NCBI GenBank assembly: GCA_018240285.1
Contig: JAFEGA010000006.1
Coordinates: forward strand, 230,654 to 294,653
DNA from: Pseudomonadota bacterium
GTDB taxonomy: Bacteria; Pseudomonadota; Gammaproteobacteria; Burkholderiales; Nitrosomonadaceae
Direction of reading: 5' to 3'
DNA length: 64,000 bases
The translations under genes were made by a program, and so were the position numbers. The notes beneath the pieces are model-generated. The model saw only the letters and a program-made list of their open reading frames with translations. It ran no database searches and had not been told where the DNA came from. This document shows positions 1 to 9,295 of the stretch, one piece after another. Numbering within the stretch: the stretch's first letter is position 1; every line of letters starts with the position of its first letter.

Positions 1-504
1 ATTTTCTGGCGCGGTGTCGATTTGAACGCGTTGCATCAACGTATCATCAGTTCGCGCTATGAATCAGGCAGCTTGGAGCGCATTTTTGCCGCTGGTTTTG
101 GCGAGTTCACCAAGCATCCTGCCGGGTCTGATCTGGAAGCGGTGATGGAAAGCACGCGCAGGGCTATGCGCGCTACGTATCAGCGGGAAATGGACTATCT
201 GGAGTCGCATTTGTCTTTTCTCGCCACTGTCGGATCGGTCAGTCCTTACATCGGCCTGTTCGGTACTGTATGGGGCATTATGAATTCCTTCCGCAGTTTA
301 TCGAGCGTGACCCAAGCGACCATCGCCCATGTCGCGCCAGGGATTGCCGAAGCGTTGATCGCCACCGCGATGGGATTGTTTGCGGCGATTCCGGCGGTAG
401 TGGCCTACAACCGTTACGCCAGCAGAACGGATCAACTGGCAACGCGTTTTGAGAGTTTTATGGAAGAGTTGTCCAATGTGTTGCAACGGCGAGCAGCTGA
501 ATAA
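1..504 (+). CDS. tolQ: TolQ, Tol-Pal proton channel subunit (5' end outside window)
   Basis: Inner-membrane subunit of the TolQR proton-driven motor that energizes TolA for outer-membrane constriction. The reading frame is open from base 1, so the N-terminus and first membrane helix lie upstream of the window. The visible part has the two hydrophobic segments of the ExbB/TolQ fold, around LATVGSVSPYIGLFGTVWGI and ALIATAMGLFAAIPAVVAYN. It is followed 19 bp later by tolR, so it belongs to the tol operon. Family identity is secure from motif and gene order. Confidence 0.95.
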   Translation: MFWRGVDLNALHQRIISSRYESGSLERIFAAGFGEFTKHPAGSDLEAVMESTRRAMRATYQREMDYLESHLSFLATVGSVSPYIGLFGTVWGIMNSFRSLSSVTQATIAHVAPGIAEALIATAMGLFAAIPAVVAYNRYASRTDQLATRFESFMEELSNVLQRRAAE

Positions 505-523
505 ACGAGATTGAGGGGTTGTT

Positions 524-937
524 ATGGCGCGTCGTGCCAAGCATAGGCTGGTGAATGAAATCAATGTAGTGCCCTACATTGATGTGATGCTGGTGCTGCT
601 GATCATTTTCATGATCACGGCACCGATGATTAACCACGGCCAGATAGAATTGCCGCAAATCGGCAAATCGCTGGCGGCACCGGTGGCGCCGCTGGAAGTG
701 ATCATTAAAGCGGACGGCAGTCTGACCCTGCGCGATCGTGCCAAGTCAACAACAGAGCAAAAAGTCGATCGCAATCAGCTGATCGAAGCGATCAAGCAAA
801 AGCAGACGCAAAATGCCGAGCAGCCGGTTGTCATCGCCGCAGATAAAAATGTGCGTTACGAAGAAGTCATCAAAGTGATGGATATTCTGCAGCAAAACCA
901 GGTGCAGAAAGTCGGTTTGTTGGCTCAACAGAAATGA
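524..937 (+). CDS. tolR: TolR, Tol-Pal proton channel subunit
   Basis: ExbD/TolR family, 137 aa, a usual length. One N-terminal membrane helix (about residues 15-36) carries the conserved aspartate of the proton path (Asp20, in VVPYIDVMLVLL), and a periplasmic domain follows. Works with TolQ as stator units that move TolA. An AG-rich stretch (GAGGGG) precedes the ATG. It lies between tolQ and tolA, with 10 bp to the ATG of tolA. Confidence 0.96.
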   Translation: MARRAKHRLVNEINVVPYIDVMLVLLIIFMITAPMINHGQIELPQIGKSLAAPVAPLEVIIKADGSLTLRDRAKSTTEQKVDRNQLIEAIKQKQTQNAEQPVVIAADKNVRYEEVIKVMDILQQNQVQKVGLLAQQK

Positions 938-947
938 ACGATTGCTC

Positions 948-2036
948 ATGAGTTCGAGCGACCCGCGCAATTCTCCCCATTCCGAACCAAGATCATTACT
1001 CGCAGGTGTGCTGGCGGTGCTGGTGCACGTGGTGTTTATTGCATTTTTGATTTTTGGTGTGAGCTGGAAAGATCACCCGCCGGAAGGGATGGTGGTCGAT
1101 ATTTGGACTGAATTGCCCAAGCCGGTTCAGGAACCGGTGAAAACGCAAGTGCCGCCGAAGCAGCCTAAGCCAGTCGAAGAGCCTGTAAAACCAAAACCGG
1201 AGCCAGAACCGGAAACACCCAAACCGGAACCGGTTAAACCCGAGCCACCGAAACCAGAGCCGCCAAAGCCCGAACCGCTTAAGCCGGAGCCGATTAAGCC
1301 TGCGCCACCCAAAGCAACCGTGACGCCGCCAGTCAAGAAACCGGATATCGCGATGAAGGAAAAACCGGAACCAGTCAAAGAAAAACCGGATTTGGAAGCG
1401 CAAAAGAAAAAAGAACAGGAAAAAATCAAGGAACAGGAAAGATTAAAGGAACTGGAAAAACAAAAAGAACTTGAGAAAAAGAAAGAGCTCGAGAAAAAGA
1501 AGGAACTAGAAAAGCAGAAAGAGTTAGAGAAGCAAAAAGAAGCCGAGAAGCAGAAAGAGCAGGAAAAGCAAAAGGAATTGGCAAAACAGAAGGAAATAGA
1601 GAAACAGAAGGCGCTGGAAAAGCAGAAAGAATTACAGAAGCAAAAAGAACAAGAACTGGCGGCGCAACGGCAGCGTGAACAGGAAGCCAAAGCGCAACGT
1701 GAGGCAGAAGCGCAACGCGCCGCGCAACAGGCTGCGGCAAGGAATCAGGTGACAAGCGAGATCGGTAAATACAAGGCACTGATTGGAGCAAAAATCAGAA
1801 GCAGAACTGTGATGCCACCCGATCTTCCAGGTAATCCTGTGGTTGAATTTAACATTACTTTGTTACCGGGTGGAGATATTCTTGATGTCAAATTAATCAG
1901 AAGCAGCGGACACGCGTCTTTTGACAGCGCGGTCGAGCGCGCCATCTTTTTGTCCAAACCGCTGCCGTTACCGCCCGATCCGGCGCTGTTTAACGAGTTC
2001 CGCAATCTGAATATTAAGGTGCATTATCGTGAATGA
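948..2036 (+). CDS. tolA: TolA, inner-to-outer membrane energy transducer
   Basis: Spans the periplasm and links TolQR to TolB/Pal. Three parts are visible: one N-terminal membrane helix (AGVLAVLVHVVFIAFLIFGV); a long middle section, first rich in Pro-Glu-Lys (nt about 1120-1320), then a Lys/Glu/Gln helix with many KQKELEK-type repeats (nt about 1400-1740); and a C-terminal TolA/TonB-like domain (VVEFNITLLPGGDILDVKLI). I chose the ATG at 948; a TTG at 942 is two codons upstream in the same frame. The repeats make length variation between strains likely. Confidence 0.95.
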   Translation: MSSSDPRNSPHSEPRSLLAGVLAVLVHVVFIAFLIFGVSWKDHPPEGMVVDIWTELPKPVQEPVKTQVPPKQPKPVEEPVKPKPEPEPETPKPEPVKPEPPKPEPPKPEPLKPEPIKPAPPKATVTPPVKKPDIAMKEKPEPVKEKPDLEAQKKKEQEKIKEQERLKELEKQKELEKKKELEKKKELEKQKELEKQKEAEKQKEQEKQKELAKQKEIEKQKALEKQKELQKQKEQELAAQRQREQEAKAQREAEAQRAAQQAAARNQVTSEIGKYKALIGAKIRSRTVMPPDLPGNPVVEFNITLLPGGDILDVKLIRSSGHASFDSAVERAIFLSKPLPLPPDPALFNEFRNLNIKVHYRE

Positions 2037-2084
2037 TTGTTATAATCAATCGGTAATTTTTTGTTTTTTGAAAATTTAATCGCT

Positions 2085-3383
2085 ATGTCAATTTATTGGT
2101 TCAAATCTATCCGTAGTGTATGGATTCTGTTGTTATGCCTGATCAGCATACCTGCGCATGCGCAACTGAATATCGAAATTTTCGGTGGCGGCGCATCGCG
2201 TATTCCGATTGCGATCGTTCCTTTTGCCGATGAAAATAAACTACAGCAGAGTATCACACCAATCATCGGTGCCGATTTGCATCGCACCGGCTTGTTCAAT
2301 CTGATCAATCCCGCCGGTTTGTCGCCGCATGCGCCGGTGGAAGTCGTGTACGCCGATTGGGTAAACCGCGGCGCGAATGCATTGGTGATCGGGCGCGTGG
2401 TCGCGTTATCCAGCGAGCAGGTGGAAATACAATTCCGTTTGATGGACGTCGCCAAGAAATCGCAATTGACCGGTTTGGCGATCACAGTGCCTACGACACA
2501 ATTGCGCGCGGCGGCGCACCGTATCGCCGATGTCATTTACGAGGCGCTGACCGGCGATGTGGGCGTTTTCAGCACACGGATCGCCTACGTGCTCAAGCGC
2601 GGCAACAAATATGCCTTGCAGGTGGCCGATTCCGACGGCTACAACGCCCAATCGATCATTGAATACACCGAACCGATCATTTCGCCGGCCTGGTCGCCGG
2701 ATGGCGGTCAGTTGGCATACGTCTCCTTTGAGAATAAAAAACCGATTGTCTATGTGCAGACATTAGCAACGCGCGAACGCAGAGCGGTTGCCAGTTTTAA
2801 AGGCAGCAACAGCGCACCGGCCTGGTCTCCCGACGGTAAGAAATTGGCCGTGGTGCTGTCCGGGCAAGGCGGATCGCAAATTTTCCTGGTGAATGCGGAT
2901 GGCAGCGGTTTGCAGCGCTTGAGTAAAAGCTCAGGAATCGATACCGAGCCGAGTTTTTCTCCGGATGGCCGGTACATTTTGTTTACATCCGATCGCGGCG
3001 GCAGTCCGCAAATTTACCGCATGCCAGTAACCGATTCGGAATCTAGCAATGCCGAACGTCTGACTTTTGAGGGCAGCTACAATGTCAGCCCGGATTATAG
3101 CCGTGACGGGAAAAGTTTTACTTTCATCCACCGCAATAATGGCCAATTCAACGTGGCGGTTCAGGAAGTCGGTTCGCGTCAGGTGCAAATACTGACAAAT
3201 TCCAAGTTCGACGAATCTCCCAGCTTTGCGCCGAATGGCAAGATGATCTTGTATGCAACCGAGATTAACGGGCATGGTATATTATCCGCTGTTTCCAGAG
3301 ACGGGCAGACGAGGCAGCATCTGTCAGTTCAAACAGGCGATATCAGAGAGCCGGCGTGGGGGCCCCTACCGAAATGGAAGTAA
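2085..3383 (+). CDS. tolB: TolB, periplasmic beta-propeller of Tol-Pal
   Basis: Periplasmic protein that binds Pal and the TolA C-terminus. The ATG at 2085 gives 432 aa with a clear signal peptide ending IPAHA; a TTG at 2061 would only add eight residues before it. After an N-terminal alpha/beta domain the sequence shows the WD40-like propeller blades with the recurring pattern SPAWSPDGGQLAYVS, APAWSPDGKKLAVV, EPSFSPDGRYILFTSDRGG. Length and operon position fit the family. Confidence 0.96.
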   Translation: MSIYWFKSIRSVWILLLCLISIPAHAQLNIEIFGGGASRIPIAIVPFADENKLQQSITPIIGADLHRTGLFNLINPAGLSPHAPVEVVYADWVNRGANALVIGRVVALSSEQVEIQFRLMDVAKKSQLTGLAITVPTTQLRAAAHRIADVIYEALTGDVGVFSTRIAYVLKRGNKYALQVADSDGYNAQSIIEYTEPIISPAWSPDGGQLAYVSFENKKPIVYVQTLATRERRAVASFKGSNSAPAWSPDGKKLAVVLSGQGGSQIFLVNADGSGLQRLSKSSGIDTEPSFSPDGRYILFTSDRGGSPQIYRMPVTDSESSNAERLTFEGSYNVSPDYSRDGKSFTFIHRNNGQFNVAVQEVGSRQVQILTNSKFDESPSFAPNGKMILYATEINGHGILSAVSRDGQTRQHLSVQTGDIREPAWGPLPKWK

Positions 3384-3414
3384 TTCGCAATTTTTAATCA
3401 CAAGGAGTTAATAA

Positions 3415-3939
3415 ATGAGAAAGCTATTAGGTGTTTCATTGATCGTGCTGTTATCGGCGTGCGCCAGCCAAACCACGCAACCCGAAGTGGACGATCTTGC
3501 TGCCGGCTCGGGTGCCGGTGGCGGCATGAGCAGCAGCGATTTGGGCGGAAGCGGCTCAGGCAGACCCGGCTACTTCAGCCAACTGAATGATCCTAACAGT
3601 ATCTTGTCGCAACGCAGCGTTTATTATGATTATGACAGTTATACCGTCAAAGGCGAGTACCGGGAACTGGTATTGGCACATGCCCGGTTCTTGCGTGACA
3701 ACGCCAGCGCCAGCGTAATCCTGCAAGGAAACACCGATGATCGCGGCAGCCGCGAATACAATCTGGCTTTAGGTCAACGCCGCGCCGATAGCGTCAAGAA
3801 CATGATGACCTTGGCGGGCGCCCGCGATGCGCAAATCGAATCCGTCAGTCTGGGTGAAGAAAAACCGCGCGCACTGGGACAAGGCGAAGCAGTCTGGAGT
3901 CAGAACCGCCGTACTGACATTCTGTACCGGGGCGAATAA
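3415..3939 (+). CDS. pal: Pal, peptidoglycan-associated lipoprotein
   Basis: Outer-membrane lipoprotein that tethers the membrane to peptidoglycan. Type II signal peptide with lipobox LLSAC (Cys16), a Gly/Ser-rich linker (about residues 30-50), then an OmpA-like peptidoglycan-binding domain (VYYDYDSYTVKGEY; GNTDDRGSREYNLALGQRRA). Good ribosome site (AAGGAG) nine bases before the ATG. 174 aa, normal for Pal. Part of the tol operon. Confidence 0.97.
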   Translation: MRKLLGVSLIVLLSACASQTTQPEVDDLAAGSGAGGGMSSSDLGGSGSGRPGYFSQLNDPNSILSQRSVYYDYDSYTVKGEYRELVLAHARFLRDNASASVILQGNTDDRGSREYNLALGQRRADSVKNMMTLAGARDAQIESVSLGEEKPRALGQGEAVWSQNRRTDILYRGE

Positions 3940-3941
3940 AC

Positions 3942-4847
3942 ATGCTGATACGCGCTTTTCTTCTGCTGGTATTGCTGAGCAGCAGCGTCAGCCATGCCGC
4001 ATTGTTTGGCGATGACGAAGCACGCGAGCAGATCAATGCATTACGTCAGCAGGTCAAGGAAATGGAAGCGCGTATCGCCAAGATGGAGCAAGCGCTGAAT
4101 AGCCAGGCATTGCTGGAGCTCTACAGCAAAGTTGAAACGCTGGAACAGGAACTGGGGAAGCTGAACGGTCAGATAGAAATGCTGAGTAACGATAACGCGT
4201 TGCTGCAAAAACGGCAGCGCGATTTCTATATCGACCTGGACAACCGGTTACGTGCGATCGAGCAGCCGGACAAGCGAGCGCCTTCCGCTCATCCGGCACC
4301 GAAAAATACGCCGCACAGCATGGCTGAGCCGCAGCCGGAAGAGCAGCGCGCCGCTGCGCCGCCAGCCGATGCGGTAGCGGCTGCGGAGCCGCAATATTCC
4401 GCTGGAACGGATTCTGCTGCGGCTGCGGATTCCGTTTCGTCAGCAGTCAATGAAGCGGCGCCAGCCGACGGCGCGACGGAAAATAGTGCTTATAAAGCAG
4501 CGTATGATCTATTCAAGAATGGTGAATATGCTAACGCCATCGCGCAATTTGAAAGTTTCCTGGAAAATTACCCGCAATCCAGCTTGGCGCCGGGTGCCGC
4601 TTATTGGATCGGCAATGCGCGTTATGCGATGCGGGATTACCAGTTGGCGATTGCAGCACAGAAAAGATTGATCGCCAAGTATCCCAACAGCAACAAAGTG
4701 CCGGATGCCTATCTGAATATTGCCACCAGCCAGCTGGAGATGGGCGATAGCAAAGCAAGCAAGCAAACCCTGGAAAGTATACTGGCGAAATATCCGCAAA
4801 GCGATGCGGCAAAAAAAGCCAAGCAACGCTTGGCCAACATCAAGTAA
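3942..4847 (+). CDS. cpoB: CpoB (YbgF), Tol-Pal-associated periplasmic TPR protein
   Basis: Coordinates peptidoglycan synthesis with outer-membrane constriction at division. Signal peptide (cleavage near SVSHA), N-terminal coiled coil (about residues 24-90: REQINALRQQVKEMEARIAK), an Ala/Pro/Glu-rich linker with little order (about 105-175), then a TPR-type C-terminal domain (AYDLFKNGEYANAIAQFESF, AYWIGNARYAMRDYQLAI). Starts two bases after the pal stop codon, so it is translationally coupled. Confidence 0.93.
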   Translation: MLIRAFLLLVLLSSSVSHAALFGDDEAREQINALRQQVKEMEARIAKMEQALNSQALLELYSKVETLEQELGKLNGQIEMLSNDNALLQKRQRDFYIDLDNRLRAIEQPDKRAPSAHPAPKNTPHSMAEPQPEEQRAAAPPADAVAAAEPQYSAGTDSAAAADSVSSAVNEAAPADGATENSAYKAAYDLFKNGEYANAIAQFESFLENYPQSSLAPGAAYWIGNARYAMRDYQLAIAAQKRLIAKYPNSNKVPDAYLNIATSQLEMGDSKASKQTLESILAKYPQSDAAKKAKQRLANIK

Positions 4848-4934
4848 GTTTCCGGCTTGAAAAATAGCCAATCGACCGCAGTTTTCCGTATCATTCATCC
4901 AGCAAAATCTGCATTTTTCCTCCAGGCATTCGAT

Positions 4935-5594
4935 ATGGTGCAAGTGTTAGAAACGACAACCTTGCGTATCAGTGAAATTTTCTTTTCCTTGCAAGGCGAA
5001 ACCAGCCGGATCGGCTTGCCGACCGTTTTCGTGCGGCTGACGGGCTGTCCTTTGCGGTGCGGTTACTGCGACACGGCGTATGCCTTTAGCGGCGGTGAGA
5101 ATCGTTCGATAGCGGAAATTTTGCGCCAAGTCGCCCGGTATAAGACGAATTATGTCACGGTCACCGGCGGCGAGCCGTTGGCGCAGAAAGCCTGTCTGGT
5201 TTTGCTGACAGCGTTATGCGATGCGCACTATTCGGTATCGCTGGAAACCAGCGGAGCGCTGGATTTATCCCAAGTCGATGCGCGTGTATCGAAGATCATG
5301 GATATCAAAACACCCGGCTCGGGCGAAGTTTCCAAAAATAACTGGAACAATCTCGAGTACCTGACACCGCATGACGAAATCAAATTTGTGCTGTGCGACG
5401 AAGCTGACTATCGCTGGGCGTGTGAACTGATTGAGAGCAAGCAGTTGCAGCCGATATGCCCGATCCTTTTTTCTCCGGTTTATGAAAGCCTCGATCCTGC
5501 CCAATTGGCGTCCTGGATATTGCGCGACCAAGTGCCGGTCAGGATGCAGGTTCAATTGCACAAACTGCTGTGGGGCGAGGGGCCGGGGCGATGA
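4935..5594 (+). CDS. queE: QueE, 7-carboxy-7-deazaguanine synthase
   Basis: Radical SAM enzyme that turns 6-carboxytetrahydropterin into 7-carboxy-7-deazaguanine in queuosine synthesis. The cluster motif [10 protein letters not shown] (Cys38, Cys42, Cys45, CX3CX2C) and the TGGEPL motif are intact. I chose the ATG at 4935 (219 aa) because homology starts at [13 protein letters not shown]; an upstream TTG at 4857 would add 26 unconserved residues. Its stop overlaps the ATG of queC (ATGA). Confidence 0.94.
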   Translation: MVQVLETTTLRISEIFFSLQGETSRIGLPTVFVRLTGCPLRCGYCDTAYAFSGGENRSIAEILRQVARYKTNYVTVTGGEPLAQKACLVLLTALCDAHYSVSLETSGALDLSQVDARVSKIMDIKTPGSGEVSKNNWNNLEYLTPHDEIKFVLCDEADYRWACELIESKQLQPICPILFSPVYESLDPAQLASWILRDQVPVRMQVQLHKLLWGEGPGR

Positions 5595-6265
5595 AAAAAG
5601 CCGTGGTATTGTTGTCGGGCGGATTGGATTCCGCCACTGTGCTGGCGATCGCGCGCGACCAAAGTTTTCAATGTTATGCTTTGAGCGTCGATTACGGTCA
5701 GCGTCACCGGTCGGAATTGGAAGCTGCGCAAAAAGTCGCGTGCGCGCTCGGCGCTTACCAGCACCAGATGATCAAACTCGATTTGATTGCTTTCGGCGGA
5801 TCGGCGCTTACCGATCAAGCGATTGCAGTTCCAACTGCCGGAGAGAAAACGCAAATTCCGGTGACCTATGTGCCCGCGAGAAACACGATCATGCTGTCGC
5901 TCGCGCTGGCATGGGCGGAAACGCTGCAAAGTCAGGATATTTTTGTTGGCGTGAATGCAGTCGACTACTCCGGCTATCCCGATTGCCGTCCGGAATATAT
6001 CCAGGCATTCGAGCAGATGGCGAGCCTGGCGACTAAAGCGGGGATCGAAGGCAAGAAACTAACGATTCATGCACCGCTGATGCATTTGTCCAAAAAAGAA
6101 ATCATCCAAACAGGGATTGCGTTGGGTGTTGATTACAGCTTGACGGTTTCGTGTTATCAAGCGGATGAAACGGGGCGAGCGTGCGGTGTGTGCGATTCCT
6201 GCCGGATTCGCAAGGCGGGGTTTGCAGCGGCAGGTGTGACCGATCCGGCCTGCTATCGATCTTAA
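5591..6265 (+). CDS. queC: QueC, 7-cyano-7-deazaguanine synthase
   Basis: ATP-dependent enzyme making preQ0, the next step after QueE. The PP-loop [11 protein letters not shown] lies at the N-terminus; a C-terminal zinc site has the spaced cysteines in [19 protein letters not shown]. The ATG at 5591 overlaps the queE stop by four bases, showing coupled translation. 224 aa, usual for the family. Confidence 0.96.
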   Translation: MKKAVVLLSGGLDSATVLAIARDQSFQCYALSVDYGQRHRSELEAAQKVACALGAYQHQMIKLDLIAFGGSALTDQAIAVPTAGEKTQIPVTYVPARNTIMLSLALAWAETLQSQDIFVGVNAVDYSGYPDCRPEYIQAFEQMASLATKAGIEGKKLTIHAPLMHLSKKEIIQTGIALGVDYSLTVSCYQADETGRACGVCDSCRIRKAGFAAAGVTDPACYRS

Positions 6266-6307
6266 GCTGACTAATGCTTGATCGATAAACCCCGGCGATA
6301 CAGTCAG

Positions 6308-6655
6308 CTACTTTTTCTGCACTGCGTTTTTTTTGCTTTCCTGGCGCATTTTGTTCTCGAGTTTTTCCATTTGCTCCGGACTCAATACCGCTTTCAGACT
6401 GGATCGGGTTTCTTCCTGGATGGATTGCAGTTTCTTCCGCTCTTCGTTGAAAACAGCTTCAACTTTCATTTTTTCCGTGTTGAGAATGGTCTCAACTTTA
6501 CTGCGCTGCGTATCACTCAACCCCAATTCTTTCGTCATCCGGTTGATGGCGTCACGGCCGTCTGCCGGTGAGCTGTTCTTTTGCGCGTGCGCGGCAGAGA
6601 CGGTAAAAAATAGCATCAAGACCAGCATTGCAAGGATCGTTTTTTTTTGCATCAT
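6308..6655 (-). CDS. Small periplasmic LTXXQ/Spy-like protein
   Basis: 115 aa with a signal peptide ending SAAHA. The mature part is helical and charged, with the pattern LGLSDTQRSKVETILNTEK and LSPEQMEKLENKMRQ, which resembles the LTXXQ repeats of Spy/CpxP periplasmic chaperones. A GGAG sequence sits just upstream of the start. Two adjacent ATG codons exist (6655 and 6652). It converges with queC. A role in envelope stress is only an inference. Confidence 0.7.
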   Translation of the reverse strand: MMQKKTILAMLVLMLFFTVSAAHAQKNSSPADGRDAINRMTKELGLSDTQRSKVETILNTEKMKVEAVFNEERKKLQSIQEETRSSLKAVLSPEQMEKLENKMRQESKKNAVQKK

Positions 6656-6707
6656 GCGCTCCTAGGTTTTTACAATAGAAAAGAAAGTGTTTTGTGGATG
6701 AAGGGAA

Positions 6708-6741
6708 GTAAAGCCCCGGTTGCGATCGTCTGCAACCGGGG
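6708..6741 (-). terminator. Intrinsic terminator of the TraT-like gene
   Basis: Perfect 10-bp inverted repeat CCCCGGTTGC / GCAACCGGGG (6714-6723 and 6732-6741) with an 8-nt loop. On the minus strand it is followed by CTTTACTT. It lies about 40 bp after the stop codon of the TraT-like gene. Confidence 0.7.
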
Positions 6742-6777
6742 GAATATTTTCAACCGGATTGGAGTCCAGATTCTGTT

Positions 6778-7551
6778 TTAGAAAAGGCCGGAAATAGAAC
6801 GCGCCAATCCATTGGTCAATTCAACCGCGGCTTCTTCGTACTGCAAATTCACTTTATTGGCTGTGCTCACTACGCGCGTGCGGAATTTGTTCATCTCGCT
6901 GACTTTTGTCGACGATTGTCTTCGCGCGCCACCGACGCCTTGTTTTGCATCTTGCTGCCGGTCTTCACGGACAATGACGCCTTCTTCGGCGCGTTCCGCG
7001 ATCTCGACATCGGTAATCGCCATGAATGTGACATCTTTCACCGCCGCATCGGCGAGCGTGCTCGCGACACCAAACGCCGCCGCGCCAGCCAATCCGCCAA
7101 TGCCAGCGCCCGTCCAACCGCCCATCGCCGCGCCAGTGGCTGTTCCCACGGCAGCACCTAAGGCGGCACTACCCATGCCGCCATACCCGGCTCTCAGCGC
7201 AGACTCTGCGGCGGTCGGGCTGGCCTTGTCGACACTCAGCACGTTGGCTTGCAGCCAGTAATGCGCTTCTTTCGGATTGGTGGTGATACGGTAACCGCGG
7301 CCTTCCAATGCTCTGGCGACTGTCGCGGTAATATCAAAATTGGTTTTATCGGAAGTGTTGCGAATGTTCAGGTAGATGACTTTTTTACTGGGTTCGACGG
7401 GATCCAGAAAAATAGAGTCGCTCATTTTGGTTTGCACATCCAGATCCTTTTTGGCAATGGACGTGTGAACCGCGGCGCACCCGCTTAAAATCAAAGAACA
7501 TAGCGCGATTCCTGTCATTACCCAGGTATTTTTGTTAATGGAGTAACCCAT
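6778..7551 (-). CDS. TraT-like outer-membrane lipoprotein
   Basis: 257 aa, similar along its length to TraT, the plasmid-encoded surface exclusion and serum resistance lipoprotein. It has a lipobox (LILSGC), the segment AKKDLDVQTKMSDSIFLDP typical of TraT, and a Gly/Ala-rich hydrophobic middle (AALGAAVGTATGAAMGGWTG) likely to insert in the membrane. A GGGAG ribosome site precedes the ATG. There are no conjugation genes nearby, so surface exclusion is not supported by context. Confidence 0.85.
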   Translation of the reverse strand: MGYSINKNTWVMTGIALCSLILSGCAAVHTSIAKKDLDVQTKMSDSIFLDPVEPSKKVIYLNIRNTSDKTNFDITATVARALEGRGYRITTNPKEAHYWLQANVLSVDKASPTAAESALRAGYGGMGSAALGAAVGTATGAAMGGWTGAGIGGLAGAAAFGVASTLADAAVKDVTFMAITDVEIAERAEEGVIVREDRQQDAKQGVGGARRQSSTKVSEMNKFRTRVVSTANKVNLQYEEAAVELTNGLARSISGLF

Positions 7552-7627
7552 TGCATCTCCCTTCTGATGATTAATAAAAAATTAAATCGTTTGCGTGATC
7601 AATTCTGTTTGCCGGTTATCCGCAAAA

Positions 7628-7978
7628 TTACCAGCCGTAGTAATACGGCACATAACTGTTAACGCCATACAAACCGCCGTAATAAGGGCGTGTGTAACCG
7701 CCGAAATAACTGCCATAACCATAATTCTGCCCTAAAACGCAACCTAAACCATAGCAACCCGGCATATAGCTCGGTGTTTTGGTCGGCGTACCGCGTTGCG
7801 TGGCTTCTTTGAGCGCTTTCGTCAGCGTAGCGTCATCGGGAACGCTGAAGGGCTTGCCAACAGTCTCCGCATTGAATTGTCTTTGAATTTCGCTGACATC
7901 CTGTGCCATAACCGCACTGCTCAGAGCGAATACCGCTGCAACGGCATAAAAAATAGGGGTAACGTGTATTGTGCGCAT
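7628..7978 (-). CDS. Secreted Tyr/Gly-rich protein of unknown function
   Basis: 116 aa. Signal peptide ending SAVMA, a short polar section with FNAETVGKPFSVPDDATLTK, then a C-terminal third very rich in Tyr and Gly (NYGYGSYFGGYTRPYYGGLY) with two Cys in PGCYGLGC. A GGAGG site precedes the start. I do not recognise the family. A surface-exposed or envelope role is likely from the signal peptide, but no function can be given. Confidence 0.7.
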   Translation of the reverse strand: MRTIHVTPIFYAVAAVFALSSAVMAQDVSEIQRQFNAETVGKPFSVPDDATLTKALKEATQRGTPTKTPSYMPGCYGLGCVLGQNYGYGSYFGGYTRPYYGGLYGVNSYVPYYYGW

Positions 7979-8168
7979 TGAATACCTCCAAATCCCGGAT
8001 AAGTGAACGATATTATCAAATTATAGAATCGGCCGTCGCAAGTTTTTTACCAACTGAATCTGTAACGGCAAGGAACCAGCAACGCAATCGCATGACGAAA
8101 AAGCACTGATCATACGTGCACTAAGACTCTGAACAGTACCAGCGGTTCTTGCATCGATTGTAAATGAT

Positions 8169-9284
8169 CTACTGTAGATACAGCCGTTTGAATAGACCAG
8201 TTTGAGCCGCATATTCCGCATTTGCCTTGTCGAGCAGCGCGATATCTTCAGCAACAGCGGCTTGAATATCGGCACCGATGCCGGTTTTGATCGCTTGCGC
8301 TGCTCGCATCGTGCGCTGCGCGTCATCTTGCTGATCCAGCAGGAACTGCATCAATCCCAGCTGATACAACACGTATTGCCGCTTCTCGTCCGGCGTTTCC
8401 AGCAACGTGCCATGAAAATTCCAGGTGGCTTGATTCTTCGGTTGATCGCTGACGGTTTTCTGACCGGCTAATGTCATGAATTGCTCCAAGTAGAGCTTTG
8501 CCATCCGTGGTTTACCCGAATGCGCATAGCTTTGCGCGATCCCCACATGCGCCAGCAGGTAATCGCGATCCAGCGTCAGGATTTTTTCATACAATTTGAT
8601 CGATTCTGGGTATTGGCCGAGCTTGCGGAGAATTCCGGCGAGATTGTTCAAATAAGACTGATTCCACGGTGAGCGCTCGACTGCTTTCTGATAGTGCACC
8701 AATGCTTGCGCTAGATTCGACTGGATTTCATGCCAATAACCCATGCCGAAATAAGCCGCTGCCGGTTGGCGGCCGGATTGCATCGCCGTTTCGTAATATT
8801 TCTGCGCTGCGGCAAAATCCTCCCGCTGCACCGCAAGATCGCCGTACAGAATGAGCACGTACGGATTATCCGGCTGCTGCCGCTGCAGAAAATCGAGTTG
8901 CCGTTCAACCGCTTGCGGCCGGAAATCCTGCCGGATTTGACGTGCCGCTTCGACGATGAAGCGGCCGATTTGTGCGTCGACGTGCAATTTGTCGATCGCC
9001 AATGCCTTGCCGAATTCGTCATCGGCTTGATCGTAAAGCTGGTCGTCTAAGAACGCCTGCCCGAGCGCCACATGATTGGCCACCACTTGCTGCTGGAATT
9101 GCCGCTGCTGCTCGGCGTAATCGAAGCCTTGCTGTTCGGCGACGATGCGCTTGAGCATGTGCAGCGGTTGAATGTCGTGCAGCACCCATGCCGCCAGCGC
9201 CACCGCAATGGTAAAAATAACGCCGAGCGCCGGTAAGATTTTATTGAATTGCTCCAGCGATTGCTGCAATCGTTCAAACGTCAT
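8169..9284 (-). CDS. Membrane-anchored TPR protein, partner of the WD40-caspase gene
   Basis: 371 aa. One N-terminal membrane helix (about residues 17-36, LPALGVIFTIAVALAAWVLH) followed by at least five TPR-like helix pairs (ALGQAFLDDQLYDQADDEFG; LAQALVHYQKAVERSPWNQS; GQYPESIKLYEKILTLDRDY). It begins 11 bp after the WD40-caspase stop codon, so both are very probably one transcript. The TPR domain would bind another protein, perhaps the caspase partner; that is inference. Confidence 0.8.
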   Translation of the reverse strand: MTFERLQQSLEQFNKILPALGVIFTIAVALAAWVLHDIQPLHMLKRIVAEQQGFDYAEQQRQFQQQVVANHVALGQAFLDDQLYDQADDEFGKALAIDKLHVDAQIGRFIVEAARQIRQDFRPQAVERQLDFLQRQQPDNPYVLILYGDLAVQREDFAAAQKYYETAMQSGRQPAAAYFGMGYWHEIQSNLAQALVHYQKAVERSPWNQSYLNNLAGILRKLGQYPESIKLYEKILTLDRDYLLAHVGIAQSYAHSGKPRMAKLYLEQFMTLAGQKTVSDQPKNQATWNFHGTLLETPDEKRQYVLYQLGLMQFLLDQQDDAQRTMRAAQAIKTGIGADIQAAVAEDIALLDKANAEYAAQTGLFKRLYLQ

Positions 9285-9295
9285 GGTCGGGTTGC

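Noticed and set aside
1127..1690. Long open frame opposite tolA (Ser/Cys/Phe-rich)
   Set aside because: It is the antisense shadow of the tolA Lys/Glu repeats; composition is an artefact of that low-complexity sequence.
6265..6309. AGCTGAC/GTCAGCT inverted repeat between queC and the LTXXQ-like gene
   Set aside because: Short arms with a 31-nt loop; chance level.
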